Both the position numbers and the translations under genes were made by a program. Of a stretch of 64,000 nucleotides of DNA, positions 1 to 8,996 are shown piece by piece. Source of the DNA: DATJLY01 sp963773665 (GTDB taxonomy: Bacteria; Pseudomonadota; Alphaproteobacteria; ATCC43930; CGMCC-115725); assembly GCA_963773665.1 (NCBI GenBank), contig CAVZBZ010000002.1:62001-126000 (forward strand), read 5' to 3'. The first letter of the stretch is position 1. Every line of letters starts with the position of its first letter. The notes beneath the pieces were generated by a model. That model made no database searches. It saw only the letters and a list, made by a program, of their open reading frames with translations, and had not been told where the DNA came from.

Positions 1-677
1 CCATTTTCGACCATCCGCAAGGTGGGGTAGTGATCCATCGTAACGATCCGGGTGCCTGGCGGCATGGTGACGTTCCGGATGACGACCGTCATTGCCCCTG
101 CCTTGAGGATCTCCTTTTCGACCTCGCCAAATTGCGCTGAAGCGACCCGCGCCGCTTTGGCGAGCCCATTCACCTTGAGGTAACGGTCGGCGTCATCCTC
201 CATGCCCTCTTCCCAAGGGCCACCGACGGCCAATCCGGCGAAAACATACGGCTGAGATCCCCGATTCTCCGTGCGTGAGCCGGGTAGGATGGCATAATTG
301 CAAACCTCAACATCGCCGGCTTCCGCGACACGTTCCGAGCGCGCGGCTTGGCGTCCGCCTGCGCTGAGGGACTCGCACATTGGAGTAGGGCCTCCGGTGA
401 CAACGGCCGAACCGTCGAGGGTCATTTCGACATACGCCCATTTCGCGGCGCTGGCGGACTCCTCCACGGCCTTCCCTGGCGGCAGGGAATACCACTCCGC
501 CCAAATCTCGCCGCCAGGGGACATGCCCTTGGTCGAGATCGCGGCGGAACCGCTAACCGAAATGATGATACCGGGCGATGTCGCAGGGGGCTGAGCCAAC
601 GACACTGGCGGAAAGGCAACCGTCGCGCCGGCTGCAATCGCAACCGCGGCTACCGCAACCAAGAGATAATCTTTCAT
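1..677 (-). CDS. Secreted protein of unknown function, C-terminus beyond the window
   Basis: An uninterrupted frame runs from ATG at 677 to the window edge (about 225 codons, no stop), so the 3' end is missing. The N-terminus is a signal peptide: MKDY, then an Ala/Val-rich core, then a likely cleavage after VSLAQ near residue 29. The mature part is soluble, has two Cys (around residues 97 and 119) and ends here in a motif MPPGTRIVTMDHYPT that looks like a beta-rich fold. I do not recognise the family. An FNR-like box lies about 100 bp upstream of the start. Export to the periplasm is inferred from the signal peptide; no function is assigned. Confidence 0.75.
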   Translation of the reverse strand, partial: MKDYLLVAVAAVAIAAGATVAFPPVSLAQPPATSPGIIISVSGSAAISTKGMSPGGEIWAEWYSLPPGKAVEESASAAKWAYVEMTLDGSAVVTGGPTPMCESLSAGGRQAARSERVAEAGDVEVCNYAILPGSRTENRGSQPYVFAGLAVGGPWEEGMEDDADRYLKVNGLAKAARVASAQFGEVEKEILKAGAMTVVIRNVTMPPGTRIVTMDHYPTLRMVEN

Positions 678-777
678 CGAAGTCTCCTCACTCTTCCGCC
701 GGTCACGCTGCGACGCCCCGCTCGCAAAAAGCGAGCCGTCCATGCACTCCCTATAACGCATGACCCAAACTCGCGTT

Positions 778-791
778 TTGATATAGATCAG
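778..791 (-). promoter_or_regulatory. FNR/FixK-like operator, one mismatch
   Basis: The sequence TTGATATAGATCAG matches TTGAT-N4-ATCAA at all positions but the last. Its centre is about 107 bp upstream of the ATG at 677, the only gene reading away from it. Regulation of that gene is inferred. Confidence 0.45.
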
Positions 792-1106
792 TCCAGCACA
801 TTGCGCGTGATGTGCACCTTATGCCGATGTCGGCATAGGGGCTACACCATTGGCTGCGCCCTGACCGATGCCGAGCGCGAGCGCGATCAGTGCCAGGATG
901 GCCGTCGTCATAGCGATAGCCCTAGCCCGCCGCGTTCCCGCCGTGATCAGGCGAGCCGGCGCGCCGCCAGCGTCCGCCGGCGACAAATTCGGAATTGTAG
1001 AAGATCGACACCTCGGTGGTGATGCCGACGAGAGGAGTCACGCAAGCCGAGGGAGCACAGTTGATCATCGATATCGGGCAGGAGCGGGGCGCCGACGGAT
1101 CGTCGT

Positions 1107-1310
1107 CTACAAGTGCGCGACGTCGCTCGCCTCACCCCGTCGCGCGGCATGAGGCGAAGCCCCCTGGCCCTTTCCACGGCGCGAATTTGCGCGTTCAAGG
1201 GCGGGATGGCCTTGATCTGCCTCAATCGCGGGCCGGCTCCGGTAATTGGCGGCTGCGTCGGCGGCATCCGCCGCCAGATCGAGGACGGCGTCAACGGCTT
1301 CCTTGAGCAT
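1107..1310 (-). CDS. Possible small ORF behind the porin gene
   Basis: ATG at 1310 lies four bases after the porin stop codon, a spacing suited to translational coupling. The 67-residue product begins MLKEAVDAVLDLAADAADAA, a plausible amphipathic helix, but the second half is basic and low in complexity, like out-of-frame GC-rich DNA. No family recognised. It may equally be the start of a decayed gene. Confidence 0.22.
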   Translation of the reverse strand: MLKEAVDAVLDLAADAADAAANYRSRPAIEADQGHPALERANSRRGKGQGASPHAARRGEASDVAHL

Positions 1311-1314
1311 CGCT

Positions 1315-2568
1315 CTAGAAGATGAGCCCCGTCTCGAACAGGACACGCACTTGCGAGGTGTCGGTGCCGGCTTTGCCGAAGGCGGAGCCCGGGGTTGCGC
1401 TGCCGAGCCCGACATAGGAGAATTCAGTGCGGGCGAAGAAAATCTTGTACTGATAGCTCGGGGTCAGCGTGATCGACCAGTTATTGGCGCCGGGGCCCCC
1501 GGTCAGGAGTTCCGGCGCGCCGTCGGCGAGGCTGCCCGTGGAGCTGATGTACTCGCCGCGCGCCCCGAGCTTCCAATTGTCATTGAACGAATAGGCGACG
1601 TTGACCGCGAAGCCAACGGTCGAGGCGTCTTGCGTGAAGCCCGCTGACTTCAAAGCGCTGTTGTCTGGTACGTAGGTGTACTGGAAATAGGGGGCGAGCG
1701 TCCACGGCCCCCAGGTGCCGTCGTAGATCAAGTCATAGATCTCGCTGTTGTTCTGCTCGATCGGCGTTCCGAAGGTGTCGAGGCGGCTCGAGCCGAAATT
1801 GCCGCCTGCGGTGAAAGTCAGCGAGTTGTTGCTGTTGATCGTGTAGGTCGCCGAGCCCGTCAGCCAGTCGAAATTGCCCGAAAAGAACCCGTCGTTAAGG
1901 GACAGCGACAAGTCAACGGGCCCGATCTCGTAATTTACCTGGATGCCCTGGTTGACGGTGTTCTCCTGGCGCCATAACAGGCCACGCTCGATATTGACGT
2001 TCTGGAAGGTGAAGTCTGATTCCGAGCCGATGAGGCTTGGCATCCGGCCGATCTGAACCGAGAAGGCGTCGTTCGGGACGAACTTGACATAGGCCTGCGG
2101 CAGCGGCCCCCACAACAGGCTGTTGAGATCGCTCGCCCGCGTGTAGGGCTCGCTCAGCGTCGGGATCGAATAGATGCCGGCCTGCGCCACGAACTGCACC
2201 GGCCCCGAGGCGTTCTGGACGAACACCATGCCGTTGCTGATGTCGGCATAGCCGGCATTGTTGCCGAGAACCGGGTTCGACTGCCAGAAGCCGAGCCCGC
2301 TCAAGACGCCCGTCACATAGACTTTGCCGATCGATGGCCCGAGGTCGAAATTCTCCGGATTGGGATTGGCCCCCAGCGTTGGGCCCATCTCCGGGAACAG
2401 CGAGGGCGGCGAGGGCGCCGGCGGCGGAGCCTGCGCGAGTTCGCTCGATACGGCGCCCCCAGCGGGACCAACGGCAGACGAATCGGCTGCCCAGGCCGCG
2501 CCGAGGCCAAGGCCGGAGACGGCCGTAGCGAGGACCAGGAGGGCAAGCGCTTTCTTGTTGATTTTCAT
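1315..2568 (-). CDS. Outer-membrane beta-barrel porin (BBP2/OmpL-like)
   Basis: A 417-residue protein with a classical signal peptide (MKINKKALALLVLATAV, cleavage after AAWA near residue 28). A Pro-rich linker (residues 42-60) follows, then a long run of alternating hydrophobic strands with Asn/Gly turns and aromatic girdle residues. It ends in Leu-Ile-Phe, the terminal aromatic that serves as a beta-barrel assembly signal. The pattern fits the putative beta-barrel porin-2 family: a passive outer-membrane channel of unknown specificity. An AGGAT ribosome-binding site sits about 6 bases before ATG 2568. No partner genes adjoin it, so the substrate cannot be inferred. Confidence 0.82.
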   Translation of the reverse strand: MKINKKALALLVLATAVSGLGLGAAWAADSSAVGPAGGAVSSELAQAPPPAPSPPSLFPEMGPTLGANPNPENFDLGPSIGKVYVTGVLSGLGFWQSNPVLGNNAGYADISNGMVFVQNASGPVQFVAQAGIYSIPTLSEPYTRASDLNSLLWGPLPQAYVKFVPNDAFSVQIGRMPSLIGSESDFTFQNVNIERGLLWRQENTVNQGIQVNYEIGPVDLSLSLNDGFFSGNFDWLTGSATYTINSNNSLTFTAGGNFGSSRLDTFGTPIEQNNSEIYDLIYDGTWGPWTLAPYFQYTYVPDNSALKSAGFTQDASTVGFAVNVAYSFNDNWKLGARGEYISSTGSLADGAPELLTGGPGANNWSITLTPSYQYKIFFARTEFSYVGLGSATPGSAFGKAGTDTSQVRVLFETGLIF

Positions 2569-2942
2569 GTAGCATCCTTTGGCTGCACGACACGACTAGC
2601 CCGCAAGATCATCCCTACCGCTACATGCCCGAGCCGACAAGCAACTGGGGCTGATGAGCTCGCGCCCCCCACCATGAGGCCACGGGTCAGCCCGTCGTGC
2701 CGAATAGTCTGCCGCTCTCGAAGCTGCACCACGCCGCGCCCGATGCACACCCAATCGGCATTGACCCTGATCACTGCATCAACTTCTCAGGCCGGCCGCT
2801 CGCGCCAAAAAGGAGCGGTGCTGGGTGCTCTTGAAGAGCTTGGACCGCACGATGATCCAGCCCCCGAAATGCGACAAGCACAAGCCGGATCATGACAGGC
2901 CAGCGCCGCGGTTTGAGCTATTCAGGGTATTGGCGTAGGGCA
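2569..2942. other. Intergenic region, nothing recognised
   Basis: The DNA between the porin start and the end of the DUF3445 gene should contain the porin promoter. The short frames on both strands have no family resemblance and no convincing ribosome-binding site. Confidence 0.4.
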
Positions 2943-3870
2943 TCATTCCCTGAGGGCGCGCGCGTCGAGCCAGGCGAGAAGCGCTGCCTGAAACGGCGCG
3001 ATCTGCTTGTAGGCGAGGGTCGCGGCTGGCGTGTCGCGCAGCAGGGCCGCAAGCTCGGCCGCAGCGGCGGCATCGCCGACTGCTGCGTCGATCCGTGTGA
3101 TGTAGGTGCGGATGGTGAACACCACCGCGCCGGTCGCTGGCAGACGGCGCAAGGTCTGCCGCTCGAACTCGAAGCCACAGATGCGCACCGGCGCTGTCCG
3201 AGGTAATCGGAACATGGCCCGCGATGTGCTCCGGCTGGAACGGCGCTGGATCGTCGACGACGGTCCAGTTGAGCCGCCACGTCAGCCGCCCCGGCTTCAG
3301 ATGCGCGAAGAACCGGTCCACCGGCCGTTCGAGCGTCTCGGCATAGCCGGGCACGGGCGCGTGGATCTCCGCCAGCGGCCGGCCGATCTTGTCCGCGAGC
3401 CGCCAGCACGAGGGCCAGCAAAGCGTCGCGCCGATCAGGCGATAGGTGCCGCTGTCTTCTTGCAGCACGCAGAAATCCTCCTGCACTAGGCGGCCGCACA
3501 GGTCGAGCGGGTGCAGCGGGGACCGCGCGACATCCCAGCGCTCTCCCGAGACCATGTTGTCGAGGAGATCGCCCGTGCGCCGGAAGATCTCCGGGTGGTA
3601 TTGCGGCAGATGCGCGGCAAGCAGTGAGAGCAGCTCCGCAGCCGGCGCGGCCGCCCCCGGCAGCGCCGCGAACACGTCAGCATGGCGCGTCTCGAGCAGC
3701 GCGCGCTTTGCCGCGAGGTCGTGCGCGAAATGGGCGTCGATCTCGATCCATCCGCCCGGCGCGAGCGGCATGAGCCCCATCGCCAGGCGGAATCGCCCGC
3801 CCTCGAACGGCAGGTACGGCGCACCTTCCGGCTCAGCCGCACTGATTATGACACGGTTCCGAGGGTCCAT
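2943..3870 (-). pseudogene. Haem-dependent oxidative N-demethylase-like protein (DUF3445), frameshifted
   Basis: Reading from ATG 3870 (MDPRNRVIISAAEPEG, behind a G-rich ribosome-binding site) gives the DUF3445 core: PYLPFEGG, the conserved stretch from HLPQYHPEIF to RWDVARSPLHPLDLCGRLVQ, and a C-terminal part that continues in another frame as ERQTLRRLPATGAVVFTIRTY and ends ALRE. The switch is near 3166, where one extra base in GTTCGAG breaks LWLRV-ERQTL. Removing it restores a protein of about 308 residues, the usual family size. Members oxidatively demethylate N-methyl amines in complex with flavodoxin-like partners; none is seen here. Real decay and a sequencing insertion are both possible. 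Confidence 0.75.
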
Positions 3871-3916
3871 CACATACCCCCCCTTCACGCCGCCTTCGAG
3901 CTGCCGCCTGGCTGGC

Positions 3917-4015
3917 TCAGCGCATCATTATCCAGATCTGGATGATGAGCAGCATGATAATCAAACCACACCCGAAGATGGAGGAGATGCGCTCCTCGCG
4001 GGCAGTGGATCGAAT
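3917..4015 (-). pseudogene. C-terminal remnant of a small one-helix membrane protein
   Basis: A 32-codon frame with no start of its own reads REERISSIFGCGLIIMLLII and ends QIWIMMR. It has a charged segment followed by one strongly hydrophobic helix, like short integral membrane proteins that usually continue into LLTAALE. Its 5' side is cut by the IS630 remnant, so it appears to have been truncated by transposition. No function assigned. Confidence 0.4.
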
Positions 4016-4159
4016 CTAACACTTGGTACCGCGTTTGACGGCGGCGATGATTTTGTCGGGGTGCTTGGTCCAGGTGAAGGGCTTGGGGTTGGCATTGGTC
4101 TGGGCGATGAAGGCATGGACGGCGTTCTTGAGCTCCTGGAGCGAACGAAAGGCACCTCG
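4016..4159 (-). pseudogene. IS630-family transposase, C-terminal remnant
   Basis: About 47 codons read LQELKNAVHAFIAQTNANPK, then FTWTKHPDKIIAAVKRG and a stop. This is the typical end of IS630-family DDE transposases (the F-W-T-DKI-A-VKR block). The 5' side stops exactly at the inverted repeat of the ISL3 element at 4160, so that element inserted into, or recombined with, an older IS630 copy. The other half of IS630 is not found beyond 5817. Confidence 0.75.
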
Positions 4160-4204
4160 TGTCAATCGGCGTTGGAAAGGGGCTCTGACTCACTTTCGAT
4201 GCAG
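4160..4204. repeat. Terminal inverted repeat of the ISL3 element, left
   Basis: 45 bp, starting TGTCAATCGGCGTTGG and ending TTTCGATGCAG. It pairs with 5773-5817 with two mismatches. Confidence 0.9.
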
Positions 4205-4212
4205 TCAGCATG

Positions 4213-5730
4213 TTACGCGGGAGCGACGAGGCGTGCACGGAGGAGATCAAGCTTGGCGCGGCCGTACATCTGGCGTTTGACGAGTTTGAGTTTCGTGATT
4301 TGTCCTTCCGTCTGGCCATTCGACCAAGGTTGGGTCAGGGCCGCGGTGACGGCGGCTTGATCAGCGATGATGCCTTTGCCGAAGGACACGAGCGCGCTAC
4401 CTGCGGTATCCGTGATCCAGCAAGGCAAAGCAGCGGGATCACGGTCGCGCACCATTTGGTGGAAGCGCTCCACCAGCTTTCGGGCCTGTACCACTATCGG
4501 CACGCTCTGTTCGATCGTTGCCACCGTGAGGGCGTCCTCCTTCGTGAGTTGATCGCGCAGGCTCGTCATGAGCCGACTGATCACCCGGGCAGGCGGCACT
4601 TTGCGCAGCGTGTCGCGCCCCGCTTTTTCGCTCCGGCGACGCCGCGTTGCCCATTCCGCTACGACACGCGGGCTCCCTCTGAAGCCCGTGGAACGGAGAC
4701 GGCGCCACAGCTCGGCCCCGTTACGGCATCCGGCCGCCCACTCGGCGGCGAGCCAGGCGAGATGCGGCTCGAGCGTGTTCGACCGGCAACGGAATACATC
4801 GCCACCGCCGCCGCGCACGATGTCACGCGCCAGCTTGGCCTGCCTGCCTTGGCGAGCGAGCGGATGGCGCCATAGGCCTCTTCGCGTCGGAGATAACCCT
4901 CATGCTGCAGTCGTTCAGCGCAGGTCAGCAGAGCCGGATCGATCACAGCGGATCCGAGAACTTGGCGAATGGGTCGCATCGATCGTCGCACCACTTCCAG
5001 CAAAGCGGCGCTGGCGTTCTCCATGAGGTGCCATCGATCAGCGACCTGCTCGGCCTGCGGCGCCGCTCTGGTCGCGGCCCGACCATAGCCGCCACCGCGG
5101 TCGCGCGAGATGATGGCGATCTCGGGGTGGCGTGAGAGCCACGCCTCGACCGTCGCAGGCTCGCGGTCGGGGAGGAGGTCGACGATGCAGCGCTGTTCGA
5201 GATCGCAGATGATGCTGCCGTACCGCTGGCCCCGCTTCCACGCCCAATCATCGATGCCGATGACGCGCAACGGCGAGGGATCGCAAGCCGTGCGCCGGCG
5301 CACGACGCGCAGCAAGGTATCCTTGCTGACCGGCAACATCAGCCTTCGTGCCAGCGCCGCCGCGGGTCGACCACCCAGAGCAATGCCGAGATGGTGGACG
5401 ATCGTCTCGAGTTCGAGAGGTGCGGCGAGCCGATCTGCTCGCGATCGCAGCGCCGAGCGACTCGGCGAAAATGCGGCGCCCGCAACCAGGTTCAGTGCAG
5501 CGAAATCGGCGAACCGCGATCCGCAGCTTAACCGCACGACCGTGCGACGGTAGGTCCGAGAGCTTGCGCTCATAGCGGCTGTGCACGTGCTCGGACTTCT
5601 GCCCGCAATCGGGACAGGTGCCAACGGCAGCGCGACACCGCGCCGTAATGACGACGCGATCGGGTCCAATCTCGACATCCCTGATCAACAGCCCGGCTGG
5701 AGACAGAGATCGAAAGCTCGAACACACCAT
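4213..5730 (-). pseudogene. ISL3-family transposase, two frameshifts
   Basis: From ATG 5730 the first frame has the zinc-ribbon of ISL3 transposases (CPDCG and a second pair in CTEPGCGRRIF). Near 5412 an extra A shifts the frame; the middle part then carries LRVIGIDDWAWKRGQRYGSI and ISRDRGGGYGRAA, the first two acidic blocks of the DDE domain, and VADRWHLMENASAALLEVV. Near 4845 a second shift (the GCAGGCAGG stretch) leads into the last frame, which has LEPHLAWLAAEWAAGCRN and the terminal QPWSNGQTEGQITKLKLVKR with the last catalytic Glu. Rejoined, the protein would be about 505 residues, normal for the family. As it stands it cannot make an active enzyme. Confidence 0.85.
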
Positions 5731-5772
5731 GGCGGCACCCCAATCGGCTTAGACCTACCAAATGTAGTGTAT

Positions 5773-5817
5773 CTGCACCGAAAGTGAGTTAGAGCCCCTT
5801 TCCAACGCCGATTGACA
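5773..5817. repeat. Terminal inverted repeat of the ISL3 element, right
   Basis: 45 bp, the reverse complement of 4160-4204 with two mismatches; it ends GCCGATTGACA. Confidence 0.9.
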
Positions 5818-5939
5818 GCCAAGCTGCACAACCATAAATGCCGTTCCGCCGTAACCGCTCGGTGAGGCCGCCTTGCATTTGTAGTCGGTGATGGTCTTGG
5901 TTCTGGAAGTGCGCCTAGTCGGACTTCTAGGAGTTACCG

Positions 5940-6310
5940 GTGGCGGAGATCATCACGGTCGAGCGGCGGCGGCGCTGGAGTGACGAGGACAAGCGCCGGA
6001 TCGTTGCGGAGACGTTTGGGCCGGATGCGAGCGTCAGCTCTGTGGCGAAGCGGCACGGCCTGCATCCTGGCCAGGTGTTCGGTTGGCGTCGGGCGTTGCA
6101 TGATGACGCTCGCGGTCGCGCTTCTGTGCGGGGCAAGGCGGCATTCGCGCCGGTCGTGGTCGAGGAACCGCCGGAGCATCCGCTGCGGCTGCCTCCTCCT
6201 GATGGTCTCAAGACGACAAGTTCGAGCGGCCGGATCGAGATTATTCTCGGCCGAGGCCGTCGTGTTGTGGTCGGACCCGACTTTGCGGGGGCGCGTTTGC
6301 GCCGAGTGGC
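5940..6310 (+). pseudogene. IS66-family accessory protein TnpA, truncated
   Basis: A GTG at 5940 behind AGGAG starts MAEIITVERRRRWSDEDKRR, then IVAETF and SVAKRHGLHPGQVFGWRR, the helix-turn-helix of IS66 OrfA. The C-terminal signature GRIEIILGRGRRVVVGPDF follows, but after about 6310 the frame runs into unrelated sequence instead of ending a few codons later. tnpB and the large tnpC transposase are absent, so this is a 5' fragment of an IS66 element. Confidence 0.8.
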
Positions 6311-6405
6311 GATGCGATTAATCAAATCAATCTATGTCGCCTATATCGGCTTCACTTTGATGTTCATTGTCTCCGGCGTCCTCACCAAAGGCGCCGAGAC
6401 CGACA

Positions 6406-6720
6406 ATGAGCAACACACTGGAAAAAGTCGAAGCCGATCCCTCCTATCTTGATCGTCTAATCGACGAATTCGACGCAGCCGATTTTCTAGGATACTCCTT
6501 CCGCGCTCTCCGCAATTGGCGAGTACGTGGTGGCGGCCCGAAATACGTAAAGGTCTCCGCGCGCTCCATTCGCTACCGCCGGCGCGATCTAATCGTTTGG
6601 GCGGAAGCGCGGTTGTGCTCCAGCACATCCGACACGCCCGACAATTCCTCGATCTTCCATGGCCAGCTGGAACGCTCAACCGCGCCGCAGTGCGTCGACC
6701 TTCTGGTTCATGCTCGGTAG
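6406..6720 (+). CDS. Helix-turn-helix (excisionase/AlpA-like) DNA-binding protein
   Basis: A 104-residue protein starting MSNTLEKVEADPSYLDRL. Residues 20-62 read FDAADFLGYSFRALRNWRVR followed by GGGPKYVKVSARSIRYRRRDL, the winged-helix form of HTH_17 proteins found in excisionases and small phage or element regulators. The tail beyond residue 70 is Ser-rich and probably disordered. No clear ribosome-binding site precedes the ATG. Lying between an IS66 fragment and a decayed VOC tail, it is probably left over from an integrated element. The target is unknown. Confidence 0.6.
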   Translation: MSNTLEKVEADPSYLDRLIDEFDAADFLGYSFRALRNWRVRGGGPKYVKVSARSIRYRRRDLIVWAEARLCSSTSDTPDNSSIFHGQLERSTAPQCVDLLVHAR

Positions 6721-6783
6721 CCGCGCAACGAAAGCGCTAATTCGCGCTAAACGCGGGATCGGCGAAGTCGATAAGCGCCGCCG

Positions 6784-6912
6784 CTCGAAGTCGCGGGCGC
6801 CTCGATCCTGGCCGCCCGCGACATGGGTGCCCATGGCAGCGCTCTCACCCCTCGCGATCCGGACGGCAATATCATACAGTTCTTCGGTAAGGCCGCGGCG
6901 AAGCCCGGTTGA
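6784..6912 (+). pseudogene. C-terminal tail of a VOC (glyoxalase-like) protein
   Basis: A frame without a start ends ALTPRDPDGNIIQFFGKAAA. RDPDGN-I-FF is the closing strand motif of vicinal-oxygen-chelate proteins such as glyoxalases and bleomycin-resistance proteins, where the Glu/Gln there helps bind metal. The first three quarters of the gene are missing, consistent with the rearrangements in this segment. Confidence 0.5.
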
Positions 6913-6996
6913 CGCTTGGGAAACAACTCAATTAGGTTATAGAAAATCACACCGTCGGCGTTTCGACGCGAGGTGGGGTGGAAAGGGAGGCAATTG

Positions 6997-8226
6997 ATGC
7001 GCTTCACATGGGGCCTCGCGGCCGCGCTGGCGAGTGTTGTCCTGGTCCACGCGCCTGGCGCCAAGGCGCAATATTCCGACAACAAGATCAAGATCGGCAT
7101 CCTGGACGATTTCTCCGGGCCCTATTGCCTCGACAATTGCATGGGGCCGGTGGTCGCGACCCAGATGGCGGTCGATGAATTTGGCGGCAAGGTCAATGGC
7201 GTGCCAATCGAAGTCATTCACGGCGACCATCAGGACAAACCCGATGTTGGCGTTCGCATTGCCGAGAGGTGGTACGATACCGAACAGGTTGATGCCATCG
7301 TCGATGTCGTCTATTCGGGCGTGGCCTTGGCGGTGCAGGAGGTGGCGCGACAGCGCAACAAGGTCGTGCTTTACAGCGAGGCCGGCTCCGATGCCCTGAC
7401 CGGCAAGCAGTGCGCGCCTTATAGCGCGCAATGGACCTACGACACGTATCAACTTCCGAACCTTGGCGAGGCGGTGCCGAAGCTCGGCAAGACCTGGTTC
7501 ATCCTTTCCGCCGATTACGCCTATGGCAAGGCACTGGTCGAGGGCGTTACGCGCAGCGTCACCCAGGCGGGCGGCAAAGTCGTCGGGACCGTGTTTCATC
7601 CCTTCGGCACTTCCGACATGTCGTCCTTCATGCTCCAGGCGCAGGCCTCGAAGGCGGAGGTCATCGCACTCGGCGATGCCGGGCCGGACATGACAAACGC
7701 CATCAAGTCCGCCAATGAATTCGGGCTCATTGCGAGCGGCGTCAAAGTCGTGCCGTTGAGCATGGACCTGCAGGCCATCGCCGGCGCCGGCGGCCTGCAA
7801 GCAACTCAAGGCATGATCATGTCGCTGCCATGGTACCGCGACGCCAATCCGCCCAAGTCCGAGGCCTTTGCCGACGAGTTCGAGAAGCGTCAAGGCGCGA
7901 TGGCGCCCTATCTGATGGCCGGCCTTTATTCTGCGGTGAGGACCTATCTCTTGGCAGTGCAGGCGACCGGCAGCGACGATCCCAAGAAGATCTTCCCCTG
8001 GATGCAGAAACAGGTGATCGACGACGCCTTCACCAAGCACGGCATCCTGCGGCCCGACGGGCGCATGGTGCACGACGTCTATTTGGTTCAGGTGAAGACG
8101 CCGGCGGAATCGAAAGGCCCGCGCGATCTGGCGAAGCTGCTTGATGTCATTCCGGGCGACAAGGCGTTCCGGCCGATGGATCAAGGCGGGTGCACATTGG
8201 TCACGGGCGCGAACGCCGGCAAGTAA
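6997..8226 (+). CDS. Branched-chain-amino-acid-type ABC transporter substrate-binding protein
   Basis: A 409-residue periplasmic binding protein of the Peripla_BP_6 (LivJ/UrtA) family. ATG 6997 is chosen because GGGAGG lies 5 bases upstream and a signal peptide follows at once (MRFTWGLAAALASVVLVHAP, cleavage near AKA-Q). Family blocks visible are IKIGILDDFSGPY, VATQMAVDEFGG, the TWFILSADYAYGKALVEG hinge strand and VVGTVFHPFGTSDMSSFM. It captures a small ligand and delivers it to the membrane permease encoded two genes downstream. Paralogues near degradation genes often bind aromatic or carboxylate compounds, so amino-acid specificity should not be assumed. Confidence 0.88.
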   Translation: MRFTWGLAAALASVVLVHAPGAKAQYSDNKIKIGILDDFSGPYCLDNCMGPVVATQMAVDEFGGKVNGVPIEVIHGDHQDKPDVGVRIAERWYDTEQVDAIVDVVYSGVALAVQEVARQRNKVVLYSEAGSDALTGKQCAPYSAQWTYDTYQLPNLGEAVPKLGKTWFILSADYAYGKALVEGVTRSVTQAGGKVVGTVFHPFGTSDMSSFMLQAQASKAEVIALGDAGPDMTNAIKSANEFGLIASGVKVVPLSMDLQAIAGAGGLQATQGMIMSLPWYRDANPPKSEAFADEFEKRQGAMAPYLMAGLYSAVRTYLLAVQATGSDDPKKIFPWMQKQVIDDAFTKHGILRPDGRMVHDVYLVQVKTPAESKGPRDLAKLLDVIPGDKAFRPMDQGGCTLVTGANAGK

Positions 8227-8234
8227 ATGGCGTA

Positions 8235-8996
8235 ATGCCGTTGATTGACGACGTCCTTCTACGCACCGAGGCAGTGACCAAGTCCTTTTCCGGATTCGTC
8301 GCGGTCAAGGGCGTCAGCCTCGATGTGAAGCGCGGCGCCATCCACGCTCTAATCGGCCCCAATGGCGCGGGCAAGACCACGTATTTCAATCTGTTGACCC
8401 GATTTATGTCGGTGACCAGCGGGCGCATTTTTTTCAAGGGCCGCGACATCACCAGCGCCAAACCCTACGACGTGTCGCGCATGGGCATGGTGCGTTCGTT
8501 CCAGATCTCCGCGGTATTCCCGCGCCTCACGGCTCTGGAAAATGTCCGGATCGCGCTGCAACGCTTTCGTGCGGACAATTATTTTTTCTGGCGCTCCGAC
8601 GCAGTGTTGAGCGAGCTCGACGCCAGGGCGCGCGCACTCTTGGCCGATGTCGGGCTCGAAGCTTACGGAACCGTGGCCGCGGCGGAACTGCCCTACGGCC
8701 GCAAGCGCGCGCTCGAACTCGCAACGACCTTGGCGCTCGAGCCGGAACTTTTGCTGCTCGACGAGCCGACTTCGGGCATGGCGAGCGAGGATATCGGCCG
8801 CATCGTCGAGCTGATCCGCCGCGTCGCGGTCAATCGCACGGTGTTAATGGTCGAGCACAATCTGTCTGTGGTCGCCGACGTGTCGCATCGCATCACGGTG
8901 ATGCAGCATGGCGGCATCCTCGCCGACGGCTGCTACGACGACGTCTCGAAGAACCCGGCCGTGATTGAGGCCTATCTGGGTTCTGGCCTTGGCTGA
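8235..8996 (+). CDS. livG: Branched-chain-amino-acid-type ABC transporter ATPase (LivG)
   Basis: A 253-residue cytoplasmic ATPase. Walker A is GPNGAGKTTYFN, the signature is LPYGRKRALELA, Walker B is LLLLDEPTSGM and the H-loop His is in MVEHNLSVV. The insert containing FFKGRDITSAKPYDVSRMGM and VRSFQIS is typical of LivG. The start at 8235 is eight bases after the stop of the binding-protein gene. LivG normally pairs with LivF; here livF is reduced to a tail immediately downstream, so this ATPase would have to work as a homodimer, borrow a partner, or be idle. Confidence 0.88.
   Translation: MPLIDDVLLRTEAVTKSFSGFVAVKGVSLDVKRGAIHALIGPNGAGKTTYFNLLTRFMSVTSGRIFFKGRDITSAKPYDVSRMGMVRSFQISAVFPRLTALENVRIALQRFRADNYFFWRSDAVLSELDARARALLADVGLEAYGTVAAAELPYGRKRALELATTLALEPELLLLDEPTSGMASEDIGRIVELIRRVAVNRTVLMVEHNLSVVADVSHRITVMQHGGILADGCYDDVSKNPAVIEAYLGSGLG

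Larger units (their letters stand above)
678..1314. other. Region without a convincing gene
   Basis: No reading frame here has family resemblance. It holds the FNR-like box at 778-791, a 30-codon minus-strand frame at 819-911 that starts MTTAILALIALALG and could encode a tiny membrane peptide, and a 67-codon frame directly behind the porin gene (listed separately). Codon use in the remainder is unlike the neighbouring genes. Confidence 0.4.
4160..5817. mobile_element. ISL3-family insertion sequence, inactive
   Basis: A 1658-bp element is bounded by 45-bp terminal inverted repeats that differ at two positions, both beginning TGTCAATCGGCGTTGG. It encodes one transposase on the minus strand, broken by frameshifts. 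The 8 bases on each side (GCACCTCG and GCCAAGCT) are not a target-site duplication, so the flanks were rearranged after insertion or the copy arose by recombination. The ends are well preserved, so a helper transposase could still mobilise it. Confidence 0.85.

Noticed and set aside
3885..4319. A 144-codon minus-strand frame across the IS630/ISL3 junction
   Set aside because: It reads through two unrelated mobile-element fragments in a frame that matches neither transposase.
6937..8184. A 415-codon minus-strand frame across the binding-protein gene
   Set aside because: It is the complement of a convincing periplasmic binding protein; the composition (His/Arg/Asp-rich) is typical of antisense GC-rich DNA.
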